Of a DNA stretch of 64,000 nt, positions 22,015 through 33,604 are shown in pieces (position 1 is the stretch's first letter; each line of letters opens with the position of its first letter). The translations under genes were made by a program, and so were the position numbers. The stretch comes from Trichobilharzia regenti (taxonomy: Eukaryota > Platyhelminthes > Trematoda > Strigeidida > Schistosomatidae), in the NCBI GenBank assembly GCA_944472135.2, contig OX235262.1:58686440-58750439 (forward strand), written 5' to 3'. Under the pieces are notes generated by a model, which was not told the origin of the DNA, searched no databases, and saw only the letters and a list, made by a program, of their open reading frames with translations.

Positions 22015-22250
22015 ATTTTATTTATTTACATTCCTGGTGGAACATAGGACTCCGAACTTGAACCGTGAAGTTTCAGTATCAGTGGTGTTTATCTTTACGG
22101 AGTGGGGTTATTAGCTTCATTCCCAACCTCCTCTCTTTACTAGTTTTATCACCGACTTAGTGAGGATTTAGGAGTAGGTCGGTCGGGAATCGAACCCAGA
22201 ACAATGTGCATGGCTGACGATCATTCTATCACTGTGTCACCGACGCATAC
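22015..22250 (-). repeat. SINE-B copy, minus orientation
   Basis: Tail TTTATTTATTTACATTCCTGG on the left. The head on the right carries the inverted B-box-like GGGAATCGAACCC (22187-22199) and TGTGTCACCGACGCA. Confidence 0.85.
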
Positions 22251-22439
22251 CTAGGATCTATCACATCAAAATTCAACAACAAAAAACTGACACTCAGTCC
22301 ACCTTGGTAGAACAGGTAAAGTTCAGCCGTTCTTCACAATCGGTTTCTAAAGATGAAATTGACTTTGAAGAATGAGTCAGTTGATGTGCTGTGACAGGTC
22401 TTGGCGAGGTGTTCAATCATTGTGCCCTCTGATTGCATG

Positions 22440-22905
22440 GAGGATTTAATCATGAGCTGACATCAGATAGATAACCACTGGAAAACCTGCAGGGAGTACT
22501 GGACAGCTGTTTCCTCCGTCTTAGTTTGCAGCTTTTCAGCAGTACAAACCCACACTGCCTGGTTTGCACCCAGGACCTTCTGGTTACAAGGCTAGTGAGC
22601 TCGTAGACCATTGAGCCACTGAGACCCAATCCATTGGCCGGTCCATGAATTCTAACTTCTGCCAATTCACGACATAGCGCGACCACTTCACAATGTCTTC
22701 TTCGATGAGTTACTGACTCATCTTCAGCCTGCTGTATCCTACTGGTCACGGCTTCCCACTAGAACCCCAGGATAACTGATGAAGTGTCCCAAACTAGGAC
22801 AAAACAGCTGTCCAGTACTCCCTGCAGGTTTTCCAGTGGTTCTCTAACTGATATCAGCTCATGATGAAATCCTCTATGCAATCAAATATTTTTCAATCTA
22901 AATTA
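22440..22905. repeat. Composite SINE-C unit: full copy (minus) joined head-on to a 3' tail (plus)
   Basis: 22440-22770 is a nearly complete minus-strand SINE-C. At about 22775 it is joined directly to the hammerhead-like core and tail of a plus-strand SINE-C (AACTGATGAAGTGTCCC...). The same composite junction occurs at 46640-47050 and, inverted, at 24115-24570. The right half overlaps the outer edge of the large inverted duplication. Confidence 0.75.
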
Positions 22906-23016
22906 TCAAATTATTTCGATTTATACACATGAATAGTCAGTGTATCATCAGTAGACGAATAATAACAAGGACTTATTAACACATAAACTTGAAAATAATT
23001 CATTGCGTGTTGGAAT

Positions 23017-23040
23017 CTACACATATATATATATATATAT
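23017..23040. repeat. (AT)n microsatellite
   Basis: A run of AT dinucleotides in the left arm. Its partner in the right arm (48113-48139) has gained a TAGA run. Confidence 0.85.
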
Positions 23041-23540
23041 TTTTTTTCCGGATTAGTAAATATCAGCTTACTTCATTTACACTTAACCTTTACATATTAC
23101 AGGTGAAAATTATATTAAGTAATATTCAGACTGAAATAAATGAATAGAAGAATTCACCTGATGAGTCATAGAAATGAAGACGTAATTGAGAGGAAAATTT
23201 TCTTTTTTTTCAACGAATCATTTTTTCTAAAGTTGCTGTACAATTGTAGTTATGTTCACCAGTGAAATTCATAAAAGTATAAATCGCCTACTGGTAATTT
23301 TACGTTCTAGGATTTGTTTAATGTCATGTAAGAGATAATTTAGAAGGTGATACACAAGTGAGGATTAACACAATAAAAGATGGTATTACCTCCTAAATGT
23401 GAAAATGATCTAATCTACATAAACAGACAAAAACTAACGGAAATACAGGAAAGTGTTTATATGGGGTCTGTTTAAGAAGGACAGTATCACTAATAAATAA
23501 TGATCATAAGAATAAAATGAATTTGAGTATGAATTCCGCC
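23040..23540. other. No feature recognised (left arm)
   Basis: AT-rich, matching 47620-48115 inverted. No exon seen. Confidence 0.4.
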
Positions 23541-23544
23541 ACGA

Positions 23545-24015
23545 GGCAACATCAATTAGGTATTACTAAAAACCAGGGAGCACTGAACACCTGTTTCCTC
23601 CTAGTTTGGAACTCTTCATCAGCGAGACTTATCCTAATCCCTTGCGAAAACCCAAAATCTAAATATCACTCCCCACATCTTTGATGGTTACTGCATAATT
23701 CTTCTGAAAAGATGTACTGGAAAGTCATGACCAGCGGGTTCCACCATGTCATATGTAAAGTGGATACCCATTGTAGGCATTGTTTGAGTGTAGCGCCATA
23801 TAATGGATTGAAAAAGCTGGATTCCATGGGTAACTAAATTCCGACTCAAGTAGATGAATAGTAATCCAGTTTGGCCTCGTAACTTCAGGATTCTGGGGTT
23901 GATTACTGATGGGGCCATAAGTACACACTGATGAAGAGTCCCGAATTAGAACGAAACAGGTGTCCAGTGGTACTCTGTTTTCACTGATCTCTAGCTGATG
24001 TTGACTCGCGACGAA
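23545..24015. repeat. Pair of variant SINE-C copies, inverted to each other (left arm)
   Basis: A minus-strand tail and core at 23545-23630 (ending TCTTCATCAGCGAGAC) and a plus-strand head and core at 23800-24015 (ACTGATGAAGAGTCCCG...GAAACAGGTGTCC). The subfamily tail differs from the main SINE-C (TGATGTTGACTCGCGACGAA). The partner region is 47140-47640. Confidence 0.7.
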
Positions 24016-24114
24016 ATATACACTGGAATTTAATCCAAATCTGAATGAAATAGTAATCATAATTCTAACAATAAAGTAAAAATGAAACCATGAGACGAAA
24101 CAAAATTCTTCATG

Positions 24115-24575
24115 AGATGACATGAGTTAGAGAACCACTGGAAAACATGCAGGGAGTACTGGACAGCTATTTTGTCCTAGTTTGGGACACTTCATCAGTT
24201 ATCCTGGGGTTCTAGTGGGAATCCGTGACCAGTAGGATACAGCAGGTTGGAGATGAGGCAGTAACGCGTCAAAGAAGACATTGTGAAGTGGTCGCGCTAT
24301 GTAATGAATTGGCAGAAGTTAGAATTCATTGGCCATTGGAGCGGATCCCAGTGGCTCAATGGTCTATGAGCTCACTAGCCTTGTAACCAGAAGGTCCTGG
24401 GTGCAAACCAGGCAGTGTGGATGCGTACTGATAAAGAGCCCCAAACTAGGGCGGAAGAAACAGCTGTCCAGTACTCCCTGCAGGTTTCCCAGGTTGTTCT
24501 CTAACTCCATGCAATCAAACAAAATCCCTGCAAAACCAATACTTGAAACAAAATTCTGTCAATATTGTTAGTGTG
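24115..24575. repeat. Composite SINE-C unit, inverted copy (left arm)
   Basis: The reverse complement of the unit at 46630-47050. A minus-strand core and tail at 24115-24205 is joined to a nearly full plus-strand SINE-C at 24205-24575. Confidence 0.75.
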
Positions 24576-25460
24576 ACTGTGGTAAGTCTAATGACTGTAT
24601 ATGTCTCTTTTGGACATAGAGGTTCGGCTTGAGATCACGAATAAAACCCGTAATTTGGAAAGGTGTAAGTAAGCTCATTCGAAGATCTCTTTTGTGATTA
24701 TTAGAGAAATTTACAGTTTGAATCAAAATTCCTTACAGGTGACTGACAGGCTCTAAACTAGCTGATGGCGAAAAATATCTGGTAAACTGATGCAGGTAGT
24801 AAGGCGTATATCGTTGGATCCCAACTGAATTTCTGAATGGTATTGTATTCAGCACTCGCCGTCCTACCTTAGATCTAACACGTGACTGTAATGCCAAAGA
24901 GTTTCATGCTAGGAAGTGAAAGACATTTAGTGCTTCTTGGTCTTCTGTCGTTTGACCGTTGGCGTTATTTCACTTTGAAACATTTTCTACATTTTGAGTA
25001 GATAATCAGGTGTTGGAAAGGTTTCGACTGAAATGATTAAGTATTTATACGCTCTTAGACTTCCTGGAGAATATCCATAAGAACATGTAAAAATGAAAGC
25101 AAGGGATTTGCAAGTCATATCATTTGATAATAAAATTTTAGCTTTCTCTAAGTTTGTATGACTTGTTAACACAGAGAACAATTATCATTCGAAGATAGAA
25201 TAAGTTCTGAGGTCGACTTGAGTCTTTAGACTAAGGCCTTTAGACCGTGTAAGACTTTTAAGTGGGATAGACAATGTATATCAAGTTAGACATGTAGAAC
25301 ATGAATCGAAAAAGCCTATCTGTCACTCTTCACTTATATAAATATGGAAATCGAAAAGACAGTTGAAATGAAGAGAATTACTTATTCTGACTAAGTAATC
25401 ACCTAAGCTGTATATTCATGGATATATAATGAAGGGGTGACACAGTTATGAAGCTGTTTC
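24576..25460. other. Unassigned (left arm)
   Basis: Matches 45700-46580 inverted. A 64-residue minus-strand frame at 25181-24987 exists in both arms but has no recognised motif. It lies downstream of a PLE and may be its 3' region. Confidence 0.35.
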
Positions 25461-26545
25461 CGGTCAAAGGTCAAATTATAACAAAGCTGAACATGAAATT
25501 ATGTTGTACGAATAGGGGTTGAAAACATAACAGTGAAAAAGATGAACAGGAAGTTCGAATCAAGAATATGGCCGGATAATAATTAGTTTTTGTCTTTGGG
25601 AAGATAGATTGATGCCCATGGCGAAGAAAGAGTTTAAACACACTTCTTCATGGCTTGAATTTTGGGATCTCTTATACTTCACCTGTGCCCAGATATCTTG
25701 ATCTCATCCCCTTTGACAGGTTTGATAGGATTTTCTAAAGGACTTTGAAGGGTTTCTCAAATAGGGCTGAGGATCCTAAATTGACATGTTCTGTTATCCA
25801 AATATAGATTTACCTACGTTCTACACTTGCTAACCAGGCTGGATAAATTACCAAGCACGTTTTACAAGCCGATGTATGGCCAGACCAATGGATTCGGTTT
25901 CACTGGAGCTAACAAACTGATTTGTGCGTGTTGATATGGCCCAACATAACAGCTTGTCTTTTATATGTTGACCGAATAGCTTCTTGCAAGAAAATGTTAC
26001 TGGTAGGCTGGCAGCGCGTTATGCTTAACTGCGACATTCTAGAAGACATTTTCGAGGGATTTCTGCCTCGAAACCATTTTTAAATTAGAAATACAGGAGC
26101 AGAATCACTCTGAGCGCAACCTGGACTTGTCCAGCAACTTTATTTAGTCCCAGGTACTTGCCTGTGAATCTAAGTGTGAAGCAATTTTCCATCAGGTCTA
26201 TTCAGAAATTATGTAACCGTCCGCTACTAGATTCCTTGGTACATACTCTTTGGATCCAAGAGGAGAATAAACAGATGAGATCATTCGTTCTGATTAGAGA
26301 GACTGTGTATTCCATGTAGGCCACTTCTCAATAAATCTTCTCAGAGATTTATCATCCTTTCTTAGAAGTTGAACAACAGGGAAATAGAACATTGAGTTGG
26401 CCTCCACATCTAGAGTGGAATCGATGTTTTGGTGAATATTATGGAAGGTTTTAAGCGAGTTTTTTGAAGGTCTCGATTCGCATCACAGATAATCAAAGTA
26501 TCATCAGTATATCTCTTATAGAGGTGGAACTTATTAATTAATTAT
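25460..26545 (-). mobile_element. Penelope-like element, family C fragment (left-arm copy)
   Basis: The inverted partner of 44620-45700. The minus strand carries the RT catalytic box RYTDDTLIICDANRDL near 26520-26465 and the GIY-YIG end near 25880. It is interrupted by many stops. Confidence 0.65.
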
Positions 26546-26589
26546 TATCGATGGGACAGTCTTTTCTAGAGCTGTCATAAAAAGCAGTC

Positions 26590-26930
26590 ATCCAAGAATG
26601 AACCTAGACAAGAACCTGCTGCTACTACATCTATTTGCCTCTGGGCGTGGGGAGAAGAGACAAAACAAGAAATACCTCATAACGGAAACCTGGGAGCTGA
26701 TAGAAGAGAGGAGGATAGTGAAACAGAGAAAGGATAAACCGTTGCAGAGATGAACAACTAAGGCAGAAGTTGTGTACAATCTACAGGACACTGAACAAAA
26801 GAATGAAGACGGCAATTTGGAGTGACAAAAGAGCCTTTTTTAAGATGAACTGGCATATGAAGCAGAGCTGGGTATCAGTGAGGGAGAGAACCTGTATTCT
26901 CTTTTAATGCAGTGAGTAAATAGTGTAATA
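26590..26930 (+). mobile_element. RTE fragment between endonuclease and RT (left-arm copy)
   Basis: The plus strand reads ETWELIEERRIVKQRKDK and then, with stops and frame changes, KNEDGNLE...SLF..DELAYEAELG. This is the helical segment between endonuclease and RT in RTE elements (..TW.LI..RR..K.......DKR.F...LA..AE.A). The minus-strand frame at 26815-26588 is antisense to it. Confidence 0.6.
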
Positions 26931-27435
26931 CGAAGATAATAATGATAATAATAATAATAATCAACTAAAGACGTTCACTAGGTAGTACCAAAACTTTGTC
27001 AGCATGATTCCTGCATATATTTTGTCTAAATTTGTACTTCAACAAATTACATATGGATTTCATTTATGAGTGAAGCCACAATGCGATACACCCATCGACA
27101 TGAGAGTGGATTGAAGTGGTATTCTATAGTAGATTGATAGAATGTAGAATTATTGGGCCACTGAATGGTAGCTAATTACCTTACTGACCTAAAGATATCG
27201 TATTTGACCTCTAAAGCGATCATGTATACAGTCTCAAGCTATGGTGAATTATGTGTCCAGGGATCTCTGATTTCCAGTGGTTTTCCAGAAGAGGTCTGTC
27301 CATGATGAAATCTATATTCTCAAGTACAATAGCCTTTACCTCTGATTTTATCGGTTTAAATTGACTGGAATATGTGCCTAATACGAAATCACATAGTCTT
27401 TTGTGAGGAAGGAACACAAAAATTTCAAAGTTAGA
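26931..27435. other. Unassigned (left arm)
   Basis: No nameable feature. A minus-strand frame of 99 residues (27519-27220) overlaps the PLE terminal region. Its right-arm counterpart is frameshifted, which argues against coding. Confidence 0.4.
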
Positions 27436-27439
27436 CGAA

Positions 27440-28888
27440 GTATTGCTTTTTCTCGGCGATTTCATTCTCAAAAGCAGCTGTGCAATCACATTTACATACA
27501 TAAAGCGACATAGATACAATTATTATTTATTCAATTCCACACATTAACGAAGGAGATGACAGGTGATAATACTTTCCAACTGGATATGAATGTTTGAAGA
27601 TGTGAATATAGATAGATTACTAGGGACTTAGAAACAAAATTACACAGGATTCGAAATTAGTTGCGTTATATTTTCAAGTATTGGTTTTTGTAAGGATTTT
27701 TTTTTGATTGGTAGAAGGACGTCATCATGAGCTGACATCAGTTAGAGAATCATTGGAAAACCTGCAGGAAGTACTGGACAGCTGTTTCATCCTAGTTTGG
27801 AAGTCACCGGTCGCACGCACCAACCGGGGTTCTAACCCACAATAATTCTATCATAATTCTCCTTTTAACTTAGTATGAAAAATTCAAGGGAGTGAACAAG
27901 GGTTACAGGGAGCCTAGAAACAAAATTATGCCGAGTTAGAAATTTTTTTAATGAATAAAGGTGTGGTGGGAGGAGCATGAAAACAAATTGAAATTATAAT
28001 ATTTTATAAATGAAAATGAAAAAGAAGAAAAGAGGGAAAATGAAGGGGATGAAAAGTAGGACTTAAGGAGACAAACCGAACTAGGTTGCACCAGTTTCCT
28101 TTGAACACTCAGCTCCGGTTTTTCGATGCACATGGCAAGGGCTTCTGCTGTGTAAAGAATTCGGAAACGCACTGCCTTTAGTAGATTTTTGTTTACTTTA
28201 TAAATGATTCTGAAGAATGAGTCCGCTGAGATGCTGTGACAGGTGTTGATGAGGTGCTCAACAATAGGGCTCTGACTGAACCAATGCTTCCTCTTTGCAG
28301 TCATGCTGGGTAACGTTCTCTGACACGTTTTGACAGGAGCCGTATGAAACGATCTATGTATCTGGCTCCAGACGAGCATGTGAACTGACATATACAAATT
28401 GAAGTGGTCATACGTGGAAGTCTGTCCTTCACATTGCCCCGAAGCAGTAGGCAGCTACAGAATATCACCCTTAGAGTGGCTGCAGGAAAAGTCTTCTTTA
28501 GGGAACTGGAGATTCTCCTTTTAAGGTTGTCTGCTACTAGGTCTCCCCTGCATTCTAGATTCAAATGTAATGTTTTGTTTGGCACTGAAGCTCATTCTTC
28601 CCTTTTTGGCTTTCGTTTCATGTTCTTCTCCACGAAACGCGGTGGGTATCCATTTTGAGCAGAGATATTTTTCAGAAATAGAATCTCTTCTTCTAAGCAG
28701 TTATCGACACAAATTCTTCTGGTACGTTGGGCTAGCGAGATGATGAGAGCTCTTTTTTGACTGATAGGTATTCAGATGTCGAAGTTTGTCAGTTCGCCAT
28801 TCCATGATGGTTTTCTGTGGATAGATCTTTTCAGAGTTCCATCATCTCTTTTTGTCAATTCTTCATCCAGAAGTGGGATCTTTGATTC
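27440..28888 (-). mobile_element. Penelope-like element, family B, truncated left-arm copy
   Basis: The minus strand begins abruptly at 28888 inside the RT C-terminal region. It continues through CVDNCLEEEILFL-type wording, the NKTLHLNLECRGDLVADNLKRRI segment (28585 onward), a GIY-YIG-like GARYIDRFIRLLSKRVRERYPA near 28360-28300, a C-terminal frame 28397-27948, and a terminal region to about 27440. A SINE-C tail (27720-27835) is embedded. The plus-strand 84-residue frame at 28404-28658 is a shadow of it. Confidence 0.8.
27720..27835 (-). repeat. SINE-C 3' part inside PLE family B (left arm)
   Basis: CATCATGAGCTGACATCAG tail, core CAGCTGTTTCATCCTAGTTTGG, and a short head remnant GGGGTTCTAACCC. 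The partner is 43330-43450. Confidence 0.75.
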
Positions 28889-29400
28889 TTCTTCAACTTT
28901 TAGATGAAATCCTTTTGAACAGCTTGATCATACTTTGTATATACAACCCTTAATGAACTCTTTACTAATTCTCAGTCACCAGAAGTAATAATCTGCTCCA
29001 GAATTTACCTGCTGACTGTTCTGTCTTCTCATTTTGACAACCATGCTTATAAGTGTTACGTAAAACGATCTCTTCACTGGTGTTTTTGTCCTTAATGAAT
29101 GAATTTTTCGATTTGATGATAAGTAGTCAAGACTTTGAATGAATGACACAGAATTTTATTTTTGTTTCTGTTTTTGTTTTGTTTTTTCATCGATTTCAAA
29201 CTGCTCAAATGACAAAAATTGCTCTGATACGTTTCATTCTAAGAAGAAAACCACAAGATCCGATCAACAGGTTACTTTGGTTTTAAGATACTAATCAGAA
29301 CATAATTGTCTATGGTAGAATGGATTGATCATAAAGAAATCTGTATTTCCGGAATTCAACACGATTATGACAAAGCTTAAATGCTAATTTTTATGACTAA
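28889..29400. other. No feature recognised
   Basis: Sequence immediately inside the left inner breakpoint. Homology to the PLE stops at 28888 and nothing else is recognised. Confidence 0.4.
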
Positions 29401-29402
29401 AA

Positions 29403-32290
29403 CAGTAATAATAATAATCTACTTTATTCCAAAAACAGTACTTATAATACAGAATGGAATTCTCAGTATTTGTCGCAACACGTTGCATCTGATTTACTCA
29501 AAATATAAATAAAATTAAAACAAAATTAACCAGAGGAATTTATCCACGTTTACGATATAAAGTCAAAAATATTCAAAGCACGAATTGAGATCATTAAATA
29601 TAATAATAATAATAAGAGCGAGTTTATTTCAAACAATATTGTCGATTCAGTTTGGAAATTTTAGTATTTTATAGAGTATTGGACCTAACGTTCTGTTGAT
29701 ATAGTATGGTGAGGGAAATACAAAATTAACAGTTATAACACAGCTTAAATTATGTTCACACCTTTGAAAAAAATATACAAAAACAAAATATTGAGAGGAT
29801 TATAAACATAAGAAATACAATAATAATGAAGCTTGATGTTGTAAGGGTGGAGGAAATGGTTTATTTGGTAATGCAAAGAAGGCTAGTTAGTTCATGCCTA
29901 ACATTATCTTCATCACATAAAATACATCCCAAATATGGTATCGTGGAATTTTTATACTAAAACGTACGTGCACAAAGTCTTCTGAAAAGACTTCTTGTTT
30001 TACCTGAAGAGATACAAGGTTGGAACTGCGGGAGCTGTGATGGATGCTCACAGTCTGACAAAATTCCTTTAGCAAATTTGTTGCATGACATCAAGTGTCT
30101 ATCAGTGACGATATCAACGATATTGCCCAAAGGGAGACCACTCACCTTACTGACTGACAGTCTTCAGAATTCTACAAAATAGGATATAGTCTATTTTAAG
30201 CAATCCAGGAAAGAATAAGGATGAACAGTAAAGAAGAATAGGTAAAATACACGAGTTGACAAATTGTAAGAGGAATGGTTGAGTTATGCCAGAGTGCCAT
30301 AACTTCTTAATGTCAAAAGTCAGACGAAATATTCTTTTAGAAATCGCTAAGACATGGGAATACCAGGATAGGTCTGAAGAAAGAATCAATCCAAGATGCT
30401 TAATATCAGACTTGATTTCTATATCAGTATCATCAATTTTGCAACGTTCATAGGAACCAACGACTTCATTTAACTTTCTTTTACATCGGAAACTGAAATT
30501 AACAGTCTGGCATTTGGAAGGATTTAGTTTAAGGCCGTCAGACGAAGACCATTTGCTAACTCCTGATAGAAAGCTGTTCATCTTAGCACTGTCAATCTGG
30601 AAGTTAACAAACATTGAAATAGTTAGATCGTCCACATACTTAACAAATTTCATGGCATCAAAGTGAGGTAAGTCATGCAAAAAGAAAGAAAACAGAAGAG
30701 GAGAAAGGACAGCGCCTTGAGGGACACCAGCTTCAGTAAGCAACGAAGTGGACGACTTTCCCTGGCATACAGTGTACTGCTTTCTTCCTCAGAAATAAGA
30801 ATGCAGCCATTTGATAACCCAACAGTCAGTTTGAGTTTCAGCAAGCTTGTTTAACAAAATGTTCCTAGGTGCTGAGTAGAAAGCAGATGTGTAATACAGG
30901 AACAAATTTAGCGCCCTTGTCTAAACTGGAAACAATGCTATGATACAAAACTGCAGCTGCATCTAAAGTACTTCTACTGTGTTTATAAGTGAATTGTTTG
31001 GGATCGTAAAGGTTTTAAGTGAAGGTTGAAGATTAAGTAAGAGTAACTTTTCCATAGCTTTTAGAAAAGGGGAGGTAATAGGAATAGGTCTAAATTTAAA
31101 ACATGTTCCAGTAGACGACTTAGGTATAGGTACAATTTTAATGTCCTTTCAAACGGCTGGCTCGACATTTCTTGAAAAAGATTTATTAAATATGTCCATA
31201 AGAGGATAACACAGGATATCTGCACACTTTTTAAGAATAATACTAGGTAAACCGTCTGGACCAACGCTACAAGAAGGGTTCAGAGACTGGAGACATTTTA
31301 TAACATCGCTTGTGTTGAAACCAGGGAAGCAGGTTTAATTAACACTTGTAACACTAGAAAGTTTGGCATTTGTGGGAGAATGTATGCAAGACTTGTTCAG
31401 TGTGCAAACATCAAAGGATCAAGGAATACTATTCATCTGCTTACCACCAGTAATTTCTTTGAAAAGTTTCCATATATTAGACGCATTTTTACAGGATATA
31501 AAGTTTTGGTTGTAGATTGAATTCAATCTGTGCATTTCAGACTTTATTATGATGCTAATTCTTTTCAAACCAGTATTATCCTTCATTTTATATAACTTTT
31601 ATTTTTGCCTGAGAGGCCTTTTAAGTTGAGAGGAGGAGAAACGGTAAAATCTGATGAATAGCGTTTCTCTGGGACAACAGGTGTCAAGACAAAATTTGAG
31701 ATAACTTGTAATATTAGAGATTGCGTCATCAAGAGAGCCTTCATTAAACAGGTCCCACCTTGTGTCTGTAAGCATGCCGCCAAGATTTTGAACATTCTCC
31801 TTATAGTAACCACTATGTACAGTTTTCTTGGAAAGGTATGAAAAAATTCCCTCGTGTAACTTTCCATAAATTTTGGGTAAAACCTGTACAATACAATGAT
31901 CTGAGTTAAAGAGTGGGGCTCTTTTATCAGCTTCGTATATTCCGCAGTCATTTATAAATACAAGATCAAGAGAAGTATCCAGTCTGGTGGAAAGTTAACA
32001 ACATTTTTATGACCCAGCAATGTAAGAAAGCTGCAGTCACATAAATTAAAATCACCTGTCACTATGGACAATGAGTTTCCAAAAGGGAGGCAGCGAAAAT
32101 AGTGAATTTATCAGCAAGCATAGATAGTTCTGAAGTGCTACAACAGGGTGTGACATAAATGTTCGTAATATAAATGAATTTGTACCTAGATAAGTGTTTA
32201 GATCGACATTTGACAGTTATACAGTCAATATTATCATTAAATGATGTTCAACTTAAAATCTATCTTCTATCAGAAAGTCTGACAACAATA
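29403..32290 (-). mobile_element. CR1/Jockey-type non-LTR retrotransposon, element 2
   Basis: Runs on the minus strand from the middle of the endonuclease domain (YITNIYVTPCCSTSELS and a TGDFNLCDCSFL-like stretch, about 32220-32030) through linker and RT to a 3'UTR. The 3' end (TTTATTCCAAAAACAGTAC on plus, about 29423) is shared with element 1. It reaches further 5' than element 1. Several frameshifts and stops are present. Confidence 0.85.
30147..31951 (-). pseudogene. Endonuclease-linker and RT ORF of CR1/Jockey-like element 2, broken
   Basis: The frame at 31951-31583 covers the end of the endonuclease and the linker (with QTQGGTCLMKALLM.. shifted against the element 1 wording). RT motifs follow with breaks near 31560, 31260 and 30840. 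EAGVPQGAVLSPLLF is at about 30735, the catalytic YVDD at 30638-30627 (element 1 has YADD), then LNPSKCQTVNFSF and IKHLGLILSSDLSW. The frame ends at 30147 and a further C-terminal piece lies at 30145-29957. Same family as element 1, clearly diverged in sequence. Confidence 0.88.
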
Positions 32291-32499
32291 AAAAGACTCT
32301 GTTGTACATTATGTGTTGAAATAACTTCTATCTTTCAACATTAACTTTACAATTGTATTGATAGATAAGTATTATTTGAACAGTCAAAGCTACAACTTGT
32401 AATCCCAGTAAACGAATAAATTTTAATCCTAAAGCATCTATTATTTGTTTAAATTAATATTGAATTTCTTACTGAATTGATTTATATTGGTTGATGCTA

Positions 32500-32650
32500 A
32501 CTTGCAGTAGAATCCAGCATAAGCATTTCGTCCAATCTGTGACTCGTCAGCCACATCCTCCAGTGAGTGATGGTGTTCTCACTAAGACTCAAACCTTGCA
32601 TCCATCATTGATTACGCCATACCGCTATCCACTAGATCATTGAGCTACGT
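32500..32650 (-). repeat. SINE-A (hammerhead SINE, Sm-alpha type), diverged
   Basis: GCAGTAGAATCCAGCATAAGCATTTCG, GTGACTCGTCAGC, AGTGAGTGATGGTGTTC, then the tRNA-like head in reverse (CGCTATCCACTAGATCATTGAGC). The hammerhead is damaged. Confidence 0.65.
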
Positions 32651-32659
32651 TAAATTTCT

Positions 32660-32915
32660 CATTCAGTGGTTGTTTTTTTTTCCTTCACATTCCCAGTGGA
32701 ACATAGGGCTTCAAGCTAGAGGCTTGAAGTTTCTCTGGTAGTGTTTATTTTTACAGGATGGGGTTGCTAGCCTCATGCCCAACCTTTCCTCTTTACCAGC
32801 ATTATTTCTGGCTTAGAGAGGTAAAGGAGTGCCTCGTCGGCCGGGGATCGAACCCGGGACCACGTGCATGGTCGGCGAGCGTCCTAAACACTGTGCCACT
32901 GACGCACATTGTGTG
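32660..32915 (-). repeat. SINE-B copy, minus orientation
   Basis: Well conserved. Tail TTCCTTCACATTCCCAGTGG on the left; head with GGGGATCGAACCCGGGACC (inverted B box) and GTGCCACTGACGCAC on the right. Confidence 0.88.
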
Positions 32916-33169
32916 TGTTAAATTTGAGTCTCATTAGAAGCATCGTCACACACTATGAATGCATGTACATCCAAATGACTATTCCTAAACTGGAAGAAAT
33001 ATACATTCTGAATTCCATTTCTGGTTACCATCATTCAAACGAAATCATGATAGCTAAAATATGTATCACTTATCATTTGTAGGGTAGAAGTACTAAGAGG
33101 TATTAACAATTTATTCTACAATGCATTGGTGTAATTAAAGCGTTCGGTTTAAAATGTTAGTTGTAGCCT

Positions 33170-33335
33170 CCACTACCGTCTTTAACTGCGGCACTATGTG
33201 ACACGGTTTTGAATTTCATAGACGCAATCACCTCCGTCAACTTCTCAGATACACTTTGCTGACTAGTGCCAATAATTTGCAAACTTGAGTCTAATGCTTC
33301 CTGCTGAGTGTCTCCCATCATCTAACGTGAAAAAT
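33170..33335 (+). repeat. SINE-D, diverged copy
   Basis: ATGTGACACGGTTTTGAATTTC head, then ACTTTGCTGACTAGTGCC and CTTCCTGCTGAGTGTCTCC as in 20141-20345. Confidence 0.6.
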
Positions 33336-33604
33336 GGAGTATGTAAGCGTCTAGAAATCCAAGATATCACTTATATAAATGCACTGAACAAATCTTGTTT
33401 AATTTATTTAGAATAAATCGCCCTCTGCTACAACAACAAAAAATTGTTTTTCTTACAAATACGTCAGTATTAATGAAAAGCTCTCATTTATTTAGCCTCT
33501 GTCTAGCTCTCAGGATAAATGACTTTATTTGTCTGAATAATTTATTCATCCTGATTTCAAAAATTATGAATATATCAATGAGTGAGGTAAACAAAATAAT
33601 TGAA

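Larger units (their letters stand above)
22800..28888. repeat. Left arm of a large inverted duplication
   Basis: Pairs with 42276-48375 at a coordinate sum of 71156-71164. Encoded segments are the same on opposite strands (28404-28658 with 42760-42506; 26588-26815 with 44568-44341; 23749-24123 with 47409-47035). Differences are scattered substitutions and a few small indels. The inner edge is at 28888, where homology stops inside a PLE coding region. The outer edge lies within a SINE-C tail around 22800. Confidence 0.92.

Noticed and set aside
22775..22905. SINE-C core as a standard active hammerhead ribozyme
   Set aside because: CTGATGA and GAAA are present, but the canonical stem I does not pair. 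It is kept as a hammerhead-like structure and discussed as a finding instead.
28404..28658. 84-codon open frame conserved in both arms (also 42506-42760)
   Set aside because: It is exactly antisense to the Penelope-like ORF. Conservation follows from the duplication.
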